From Maricaulis virginensis (GTDB taxonomy: Bacteria; Pseudomonadota; Alphaproteobacteria; Caulobacterales; Maricaulaceae): 64,000 nt of DNA. Below, piece after piece: positions 58,436 through 64,000 of this stretch (position 1 is the stretch's first letter; every line of letters starts with the position of its first letter). The notes below the pieces were generated by a model. It ran no database searches. It saw only the letters and a list, made by a program, of their open reading frames with translations, and was not told the origin of the DNA. The stretch is from NCBI RefSeq assembly GCF_027922185.1, contig NZ_BSFE01000007.1, positions 62,001 through 126,000 on the forward strand. Direction: 5' to 3'. A program made the position numbers and the translations under genes.

Positions 58436-59203
58436 ATGGCAACGGCGACAGCGCCCGACACCCTCACCCGCCCCTCGGTCGATCCGGAGGAAGTCGAGAA
58501 GTTCTCGCGCATGGCGGCGGACTGGTGGGATCCGGATTCCAAGTTCAAGCCGCTGCACAAGTTCAACCCGGTTCGCCTGGGCTTTATCCGCGACACGATC
58601 TGCGAGCATTTCGGCCTGTCCGGCGCGACGCCCCTTGAAGGCCTGCGCATTCTCGATATCGGCTGTGGCGGCGGGCTGGTCTGCGAACCCATGGCGCGGC
58701 TGGGCGCACAGGTGACGGGTGTCGACGCTGCCGAAGCGAATGTGAAGACGGCCTCGGTTCATGCCGAAGAGCAGGGGCTGGAGATCGACTACCGGCACGG
58801 CGTCGCCGAGCAATTGCTGGAGGCCGGCGAGCCGCCCTTCGACGTGGTTCTGAACCTGGAAGTGATGGAGCATGTTGCCGATCCGCACGCCTTCCTAGTC
58901 GACTGTACGAAGCTGGTGAAACCCGGCGGTCTGATGATCTGCGCGACGATCAACCGCACGCCCAAGGCCTTCGCCCTCGCGATCGTCGGCGCGGAATGGA
59001 TCATGGGCTGGCTGCCGCGCGGCACGCACCGCTTTGCCAAACTGGTCAAGCCGGCCGAAATCCGCGCCGCATTGCGCGAAGGCGGGATGGAAATGAGTGA
59101 ACCGGTAGGTGTGCTCTACAACCCGCTCAACGACCAGTTTTCGCTGGGTGAGGATATTGCAGTCAATTACATGGCGGTTGCACAGAAACCCTCCCGAAAT
59201 TAA
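58436..59203 (+). CDS. ubiG: ubiquinone biosynthesis O-methyltransferase UbiG
   Basis: UbiG performs both O-methylations of ubiquinone synthesis using SAM. The 255-residue protein has ADWWDPDSKFKPLHKFNPVRL near the N-terminus, the SAM site ILDIGCGGGLVCEPMARLGAQVTGVD and FDVVLNLEVMEHVADPHAFL, and AEWIMGWLPRGTHRFAKLVKPAE at the end. The ATG at 58436 has AAGGAG about 10 bases upstream. The 220 bases between it and lysC hold the divergent promoters. It is 56 bases ahead of the chemoreceptor gene. Confidence 0.97.
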   Translation: MATATAPDTLTRPSVDPEEVEKFSRMAADWWDPDSKFKPLHKFNPVRLGFIRDTICEHFGLSGATPLEGLRILDIGCGGGLVCEPMARLGAQVTGVDAAEANVKTASVHAEEQGLEIDYRHGVAEQLLEAGEPPFDVVLNLEVMEHVADPHAFLVDCTKLVKPGGLMICATINRTPKAFALAIVGAEWIMGWLPRGTHRFAKLVKPAEIRAALREGGMEMSEPVGVLYNPLNDQFSLGEDIAVNYMAVAQKPSRN

Positions 59204-59259
59204 GCCTTTGGAAATCGCAGGACGGTGATTTGACGGCCTCATTTCGCGAGGAATCCGTC

Positions 59260-61254
59260 ATGACCCAAGCCGCCCGAAAGACCTCTGCCCGCACTTCCGG
59301 TTCCAGTTCGGTCGATGACCTGCAGGCCTTCCTGCGCCCCGACGGCTGGAGCGTTGACGAAGGCAAGGAAGTCTGGGCGGTTCTGGAGCCGGCGCTGGAA
59401 AGCATTCTCGACGATTTCTACGCCGATCTGCGCAAACAGCCCGAACTCGCGGAAATATTCGCGCCCTTCGAAGAAGGCATGGCCGGCATCCGCAAGCGGC
59501 AGATGGCACACTGGAAGGGCCTGCTGACCGATCCGCCGAGCCTGGATTTTGAAAGCCGCGCCATCCGCATCGCCGAGGCCCACACGCGGATCGGTCTGCC
59601 CTCGCACTGGTATCTGGCCGCCTATGGCCGCGTTATCCTGCAGGCGATCCCGGTCTTGATGTCGAAACATCGCCACTCGCCGCGCAAGACACAGGCCGCG
59701 CTGCAGGCCTTCATCGGCCGCGCTTTTCTCGACATTGGCCTCGCCCAGGAAGGCTATGAGAACGGCATTCGCCAACGGCTGGAAGACCGGGTGAACCGGG
59801 ATGCCCGGCTGGGCAATCTGCGCGGTGTCGCCAACACGATTTCCAGCGTCAACGAGATGATGCTGAACATGGCCGTGCTGCAGTCCTCCACGCAGGAATC
59901 CACCGCGAACAGCGAGTCCATCTCGGCGGCAGCCGAGGAAATGGTCGCCTCCGCCGAACAGATCGCCCAGAATTCCGACGCCGCCGCCGACGAGGCCGAA
60001 GAGACCAATACCTCGCTCAGCCGCAGCGTTGCGGCCATGGGCGAAGTGGCGACCTCGATCGCCGAGATTGACCGCACCTCGCAGGACAGCGCGTCCAGCC
60101 TGGTTGAACTCAACGATGCCGCCGAACAGATTTCCGGCTTCCTCGGTGTCATCCAGACCATCTCCGACCAGACCAATCTGCTCGCCCTCAACGCGACGAT
60201 CGAGGCCGCCCGCGCCGGAGATGCCGGCAAGGGGTTTGCTGTCGTGGCCAGCGAAGTGAAGAGTCTGGCCAACCAGGCCGCCAAGGCCACCGAGGACATT
60301 GCCGAGCGGATCACGGCACTGAAGAACGGCATGAGCGTGATCGAGAATGCCATCACCAGCTCGCGCGCGGCAGTCGAGCGCGGCCGTGAAACCATCGACG
60401 GCGCCAATTCCAGCATCCGCACGGTCGGCGAACAGGTCTCCAGCGTGTCGCAGCGCATGCAGGAAATCTCGACCATCCTGCAGCAGCAGAAGAGTGCCAG
60501 CGCGGAAATTTCCGAGAAGATCGCCGGCGTCGCCGACCGCGCCCGGTCCGACAGCGGCCGCCTCGGAGAAATGAACACATCGCTGCAGGCCTCAAACGAT
60601 GCCTTCTTGGCAAATGCCCAGTCCTGGTTCCGCGCCGACTGTCACCGGTCGCTGGTGCAGATGGCCAAGATCGATCACGTCTTCTTCAAGAAGCGCATTG
60701 TGGACATCATTGTCGGGCGCACGACCGGCAAGTCCGGCGATCTGCCAACCCACCACCAATGCCGGCTGGGCAAGTGGTACGACACGCTCGATGTGGCATC
60801 GGTGCGCAACCACCCGGCCTACAAGGCGCTCGAGGCGCCGCACGCCCGTGTCCACGACATTGCCCGCGAGGTCCTGCAGGCGCACGAGGCCGGCGCGGAC
60901 AAGCGTGCCTTCGAGCGCCTGGCCGATCTGGAGACGGCGAGCCAGGAAGTCCTGCATCTGCTCGACACGCTCGCCGAGGCACTCGACACCGACCTGCATG
61001 ACGCGGACAGCCGCAGCTATGCCCGCCGTGCGGTTGAAGGCGTGACCGGCCGCTTCACCTCGTCCGAAGCGGCCGGCGAGATCGTCATTCGAGATATCTC
61101 CGAAACCGGTATCGGTGTGGCAGGTCCCAATCTCGGCGAGGCCGGGCGCGCCATGCAGCTGGAGGTCAACGGTCAGACCGTGCTGGGCGAGATCGCCTGG
61201 TCGAACGGCCAGGGCGCCGGCATCCGCATCCTGAAAGGCGAAGTCTCGCTCTGA
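59260..61254 (+). CDS. soluble chemoreceptor: globin, MCP signal, CZB and PilZ domains
   Basis: A 664-residue cytosolic receptor with no membrane helix. Order: globin-coupled sensor domain (about 20-175) with likely proximal His H108 in EAHTRIGLPSHWYLAAYG; MCP signalling coiled coil (about 190-445) with the conserved tip TISDQTNLLALNATIEAARAG; a chemoreceptor zinc-binding (CZB) domain with ligands H473 (DHVFF), C501 (CRLGKW), H528 and H532 (HARVH); and a C-terminal PilZ domain (about 585-660) with RxxxR at R585-R589 and D612-I-S-E-T-G. All sensory motifs look intact, so it could combine oxygen/heme, zinc and c-di-GMP inputs. The ATG at 59260 has GAGGA 7 bases upstream. CheA/CheW are not in the window. 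Confidence 0.93.
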   Translation: MTQAARKTSARTSGSSSVDDLQAFLRPDGWSVDEGKEVWAVLEPALESILDDFYADLRKQPELAEIFAPFEEGMAGIRKRQMAHWKGLLTDPPSLDFESRAIRIAEAHTRIGLPSHWYLAAYGRVILQAIPVLMSKHRHSPRKTQAALQAFIGRAFLDIGLAQEGYENGIRQRLEDRVNRDARLGNLRGVANTISSVNEMMLNMAVLQSSTQESTANSESISAAAEEMVASAEQIAQNSDAAADEAEETNTSLSRSVAAMGEVATSIAEIDRTSQDSASSLVELNDAAEQISGFLGVIQTISDQTNLLALNATIEAARAGDAGKGFAVVASEVKSLANQAAKATEDIAERITALKNGMSVIENAITSSRAAVERGRETIDGANSSIRTVGEQVSSVSQRMQEISTILQQQKSASAEISEKIAGVADRARSDSGRLGEMNTSLQASNDAFLANAQSWFRADCHRSLVQMAKIDHVFFKKRIVDIIVGRTTGKSGDLPTHHQCRLGKWYDTLDVASVRNHPAYKALEAPHARVHDIAREVLQAHEAGADKRAFERLADLETASQEVLHLLDTLAEALDTDLHDADSRSYARRAVEGVTGRFTSSEAAGEIVIRDISETGIGVAGPNLGEAGRAMQLEVNGQTVLGEIAWSNGQGAGIRILKGEVSL

Positions 61255-61328
61255 CACCTGCAGGGCGGTTGACGCGTGTTTCGGGAATTCCGAATGTCGA
61301 CGGTGACCACGCCGCGAGGGAATTCGTC

Positions 61329-61724
61329 ATGACCGCCAGCGTCGCCCCGTCTTTGATGTTCGAGGGTCAGGCCGAAGCCGCCATGTCTCTCTACACCTCG
61401 CTGTTCGAGAACTCGCAGGTGCTGGACGTCGAGCGTTATGGCCCGAAGGGTCCAGGTCCCGAAGGCAGCATCGTGAAAGCCGCCTTCACCCTCAATGGCC
61501 GCCTGCATCACTGCATCGACTCGCCGTCGAAGCACGATTTCTCCTTCACACCGGCGATATCGCTGTTTGCCGAATGCGAGACAGAGGCTGAACTCGACCG
61601 GCTGTTCGACGCCCTGTCGACCGACGGGCAAATCCTGATGCCGCTCGACACCTATCCCTTCGCCCGCAAATTCACCTGGATTGTCGACCGTTTCGGCGTG
61701 TCCTGGCAGCTGCGGCTGGCCTAG
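61329..61724 (+). CDS. VOC-superfamily protein, PhnB/UbiG-C-like
   Basis: A 131-residue vicinal-oxygen-chelate protein of the PhnB-like group (sometimes mislabelled 3-demethylubiquinone methyltransferase): APSLMFEGQAEAAMSLYTSLF, VKAAFTLNGRLHHCIDSP, FTPAISLFAECETEAELDRLFDAL and the terminal WIVDRFGVSWQL. Its molecular function is unknown. ATG at 61329 with AGGGA 8 bases upstream is used. It is convergent with the HxlR gene, with an 8-base gap. Confidence 0.88.
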   Translation: MTASVAPSLMFEGQAEAAMSLYTSLFENSQVLDVERYGPKGPGPEGSIVKAAFTLNGRLHHCIDSPSKHDFSFTPAISLFAECETEAELDRLFDALSTDGQILMPLDTYPFARKFTWIVDRFGVSWQLRLA

Positions 61725-61732
61725 GACAGTGC

Positions 61733-62131
61733 TCAGACGGTCTGCGAGGACGTGTCCGGCTGCAGGGCCTCGCGCTGGTCGGCCCAGGTCAAAAGGGCGT
61801 CCAGCGCCGGGCAAAGCGCCTGGCCCCACTCGGTGAGGCGATATTCGACCCGGGGCGGAACCACGGGATAGACCTTCCGGAACACCACGCCATCGCTTTC
61901 CAGCTGGCGCAGCTGCTGGGTGAGCATTTTTTGCGAGATGGCCGGGATCGCGCGTTCCAGCTCGGAAAAGCGCATCACCTTGCCGCCGAAGAGGTGGAAG
62001 AGGATCACCAGCTTCCATCGCCCCTCGACGATCCGCAGCGTGTTGACCACGCCTTCGGCGGCCGTCTCCGCCGTGAAGGCTTCTAACTTACTTTTTGGTG
62101 CGTACCAGACTTTATCGTGCGTACTTGTCAT
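61733..62131 (-). CDS. HxlR-family transcriptional regulator
   Basis: A 132-residue winged-helix regulator: VVNTLRIVEGRWKLVILFHLFGGKVMRFSELERAIPAISQKMLTQQLRQLESDGVVFRKVYPVVPPRVEYRLTEWG is the HxlR core with the typical wing VPPRVEYRLT. The family responds to reactive electrophiles or redox signals, often through a Cys near the N-terminus; none is visible in that position here. It is divergent from the SnoaL and SDR genes (71-base gap), so those are the probable targets. Confidence 0.9.
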   Translation of the reverse strand: MTSTHDKVWYAPKSKLEAFTAETAAEGVVNTLRIVEGRWKLVILFHLFGGKVMRFSELERAIPAISQKMLTQQLRQLESDGVVFRKVYPVVPPRVEYRLTEWGQALCPALDALLTWADQREALQPDTSSQTV

Positions 62132-62202
62132 TTTCCCAGTGTCGCTCCACTTGCCTTCCAGATCAATCCGGAGGCGCGGCCTCCGCCAACCAGGAGATGG
62201 CC

Positions 62203-62529
62203 ATGACGCAGACACTTCCTTCTTCCATCGCCGCATATTTCGACGCTGCCAATCGCCGCGACCTCGATCGCGCCGCTGCACAGTTTTCCGCGGATGCCCG
62301 CGTCCGGGACGAGAGCCGGGATCATATCGGCCGGTCCGCGATCGAAGCCTGGCTGAAGCAGACGGTCGACGCATACGACTTCCATGCTGACCCCGGCCCG
62401 GCAGAGTACAGGGATGGCGCCGTATTTGTGCCGGCCACGGTGTCCGGCAGCTTTCCGGGCAGCCCGATTGCATTGACCTACCGCTTCGGGATGGACGCCG
62501 ACCGGATCGCCTCGCTGGAGATTGCCTGA
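62203..62529 (+). CDS. SnoaL/NTF2-like small protein
   Basis: A 108-residue NTF2-fold protein (SnoaL-like domain): SIAAYFDAANRRDLDRAAAQFSADARVRDESRDHIGRSAIEAWL followed by beta strands ending RFGMDADRIASLEIA. Such proteins bind or isomerise small organic molecules; the ligand is unknown. ATG at 62203, behind AGGAG, is preferred over an ATG two codons earlier. The stop overlaps the SDR start (TGATG), so the two are translated together and divergent from the HxlR gene. Confidence 0.85.
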   Translation: MTQTLPSSIAAYFDAANRRDLDRAAAQFSADARVRDESRDHIGRSAIEAWLKQTVDAYDFHADPGPAEYRDGAVFVPATVSGSFPGSPIALTYRFGMDADRIASLEIA

Positions 62530-63317
62530 TGCCGTCTGTTGCGACACCGGAATTCACCGGCAAGCGCGTCCTGGTGACCGGCGGCACCAAAGGAACGGGC
62601 GCAGCCACTGTGGACCTGTTCCGCAGCCGCGGAGCCCGCGTTGCCACCGCCGCCCGCTCGACACCGCCCGGCGGTGTGAATGCCGACCTGTTCGTGCAGG
62701 CTGACCTGACGGAGCCGGACAGTGTTCAGCCCCTGGCCGACGCGGTCACCGATGCCTTTGGCGGTATCGACATCCTGGTCCATTGCCTGGGCGGATCGAC
62801 GGCGCCGGCCGGCGGCTTTGCAGCACTTTCGGACGATATCTGGCACGGTGAGATGCAGCTCAACCTGCTCAGTGCCGTCCGGCTGGACCGCGCCCTCCTG
62901 CCCGGCATGCTCGCCCGCCAGGAGGGCGCGATCATCCACGTCACCTCGATCCAGCGGCGCCTGCCCCTTCACGACTCCACCACAGCCTATGCCGCCGCAA
63001 AGGCGGCGCTGAGCACCTATTCCAAATCGCTGTCGAAAGAGGTCGGCCCGGCGGGCGTCCGGGTGAATGCCGTGGCACCGGGATGGATCTATACCGAAGC
63101 CGCCGAAGCCCTGGTGCAGCGCATCGCCGAGAATGCGGGAACCGGCGAGACCGCCGCAAGGCAAAGCATTCTGGACGCGCTCGGCGGCATTCCGATCGGC
63201 CGCCCGGCCCGGCCGGAAGAGGTCGCCGAAACGATCGCCTTCCTCGCCTCCGACCGCGCGAAGGCCATCCATGGCACCGAGGTGACGATTGACGGCGGCA
63301 CAGTCCCGACGGTCTGA
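62529..63317 (+). CDS. short-chain dehydrogenase/reductase
   Basis: A 262-residue NAD(P)-dependent oxidoreductase: cofactor motif VTGGTKGTGAATVDLF, VHCLGGS in place of NNAG, catalytic HVTSIQ serine region, YAAAKAALSTYSKSL (Tyr-x3-Lys) and NAVAPGWIYTEA. The substrate is not known. It overlaps the SnoaL-like gene by one base. Together with the divergent HxlR regulator it looks like a small inducible detoxification or conversion module. Confidence 0.93.
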   Translation: MPSVATPEFTGKRVLVTGGTKGTGAATVDLFRSRGARVATAARSTPPGGVNADLFVQADLTEPDSVQPLADAVTDAFGGIDILVHCLGGSTAPAGGFAALSDDIWHGEMQLNLLSAVRLDRALLPGMLARQEGAIIHVTSIQRRLPLHDSTTAYAAAKAALSTYSKSLSKEVGPAGVRVNAVAPGWIYTEAAEALVQRIAENAGTGETAARQSILDALGGIPIGRPARPEEVAETIAFLASDRAKAIHGTEVTIDGGTVPTV

Positions 63318-63341
63318 CCGTGTCGCAGGGCGGAGCCTGGC

Positions 63342-63767
63342 CTAGTTCGCCTTCTTCGGCGGTGTCGGGGCCATGATGTCGGGGAGCGGGGCGACCGGGA
63401 CGCCGTCATCGAGGAGCTTGCGGCTCTCTTCCGGCGTGGTCTCGCCATAGATCAGGCGTTCCGGCTTGTCGCCCGCATGCATGGCCCTCGCCTCGCGGGC
63501 GAAATCGCCGCCGACATAGTCGTAATTCTTGCGGATATGCGCCTTCACCCGGTCGGCAAGGTCGCGGAACTGCGCCTCCGGAGACGCCGCCTCGCGCTTG
63601 CGGGCGGTCGATACGGCCGGCGCCATGAGCGCCTTGTGCACGTCGCTGGATCCGCATTCGGGGCATTGCACCAGTTCGCGTTCGATCTGGTCGTCGCAGG
63701 CATCGGAACTGGAGAACCAGGCCTCGAATTCATGGTCCTGGTCACAGCGCAGCGCATAGCGGATCAT
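63342..63767 (-). CDS. DUF1178 family protein
   Basis: A 141-residue protein of DUF1178: MIRYALRCDQDHEFEAWFSSSDACDDQ, a zinc-ribbon-like VQCPECGSSDVHKALMAP, and the conserved NYDYVGGDFAREARAMHAGDKP and IYGETTPEESRKLLDDGVPVAPLP. Function is not established. The start overlaps by 4 bases the end of the nitrilase gene, a common neighbourhood in alphaproteobacteria. Confidence 0.93.
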   Translation of the reverse strand: MIRYALRCDQDHEFEAWFSSSDACDDQIERELVQCPECGSSDVHKALMAPAVSTARKREAASPEAQFRDLADRVKAHIRKNYDYVGGDFAREARAMHAGDKPERLIYGETTPEESRKLLDDGVPVAPLPDIMAPTPPKKAN

Positions 63768-64000
63768 GTCGGTGACGGCATGTCCGGACCGGCAAGATCG
63801 CGGTCATGCTCCAGGGCGGGAATGCGGCGGCGGGCCTCGGCGACCTTGTCGAGATCGATCCGCGCGCTCAGCACACCCGGCTCGGCATCCTTGCGGACGG
63901 CGACGACCTCGCCCCAGGGACCGATGATCATCGAATGCCCCCAGGTCTTGCGGCCGTCCTGATGCAGGCCCGACTGCGCCGGCGCGATGACATAGCTGCC
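63764..64000 (-). CDS. carbon-nitrogen hydrolase (nitrilase superfamily), N-terminal part outside window
   Basis: The last 78 codons and stop of a nitrilase-superfamily enzyme run in from the right edge: SYVIAPAQSGLHQDGRKTWGHSMIIGPWGEVVA, then LSARIDLDKVAEARRRIPALEHDR. This matches the C-terminal half of NIT2/omega-amidase-like proteins; the catalytic Glu-Lys-Cys triad lies outside the window. Its stop overlaps the DUF1178 start by 4 bases (ATGA). Confidence 0.88.
   Translation of the reverse strand, partial: GSYVIAPAQSGLHQDGRKTWGHSMIIGPWGEVVAVRKDAEPGVLSARIDLDKVAEARRRIPALEHDRDLAGPDMPSPT

Noticed and set aside
1..64000. Prophage, insertion sequence, CRISPR array or tRNA gene
   Set aside because: No transposase, integrase, cas gene, regularly spaced repeat or tRNA-like cloverleaf was seen. 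The palindromic repeats near 42 and 49 kb lack the regular spacing of a CRISPR array.

Overview
The window is about 64 kb of high-GC chromosome from an aerobic, Gram-negative alphaproteobacterium. The evidence is a complete aa3-type cytochrome c oxidase assembly cluster, ubiquinone genes (ubiA, ubiD, ubiG), the MEP isoprenoid genes ispH and ispG, the nitrogen-type PTS gene ptsP, a RodZ-like protein, a TonB-dependent receptor, and the small conserved genes (DUF983, DUF1178, NfeD/band-7) that accompany them in this class. Protein style and gene order suggest a Maricaulales/Hyphomonadaceae-like marine lineage; that is an impression, not a database result. It is mostly ordinary core genome, densely packed with short gaps and many 4-bp ATGA overlaps. 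No rRNA, tRNA, CRISPR array, phage or insertion sequence was seen.

Layout. 2-1207: HipA-family kinase, cut by the left edge. 1220-6825: glycine cleavage operon gcvT-gcvH-(small membrane protein)-gcvPA-gcvPB on the minus strand, headed by a tandem glycine riboswitch. 6912-9737: small exported protein, argS and a lipoprotein. 9860-11672: ispH, a DUF1801 gene and rnhA. 11669-14677: a large soluble GAF/PAS hybrid histidine kinase. 14847-17323: TonB-C-like protein, NfeD, band-7 protein, peroxiredoxin. 17413-19232: AlgH/YqgE, thioesterase, TauE-type permease. 19229-20940: GNAT acetyltransferase translationally coupled to a PAS-EAL protein. 21012-27298: ctaC-ctaD-ctaB-(small membrane protein)-ctaG-ctaE-DUF983-SURF1. 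27692-32437: tldD, TonB-dependent receptor, two-motif aspartic protease. 32512-41956: POT transporter, gshA, rsmE, ubiA, an M16 protease pair, a VOC protein and a methyltransferase. 41994-49075 is the most accessory stretch: a DUF559 nuclease gene boxed by inverted palindromic repeats, a MarR/crotonase pair, a serine hydrolase, an ArsR/AHSA1 pair, a degenerate BLUF-like protein, ubiD, and a second repeat pair without a gene. 49206-58214: LOG protein, two-motif aspartic protease with PDZ, threonine-aldolase-like enzyme, ArsC-like protein, ispG, rodZ, ptsP, lysC. 58436-64000: ubiG, a four-domain soluble chemoreceptor (globin, MCP, CZB, PilZ), a VOC protein, a divergent HxlR/SnoaL/SDR group, DUF1178 and a nitrilase cut by the right edge.

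How the genes fit together. One respiratory theme links quinone synthesis with cytochrome oxidase subunits and their heme A and copper assembly factors; ispH and ispG feed isoprenoids to both quinone and heme A. The glycine cleavage operon is sensed directly by its riboswitch and depends on lipoylated GcvH. The most unusual items are the inverted repeat pairs with and without a DUF559 gene, the globin-MCP-CZB-PilZ receptor, the BLUF-like protein lacking the expected flavin-photocycle residues, and two bacterial aspartic-protease-like proteins that each carry two catalytic motifs in one chain.
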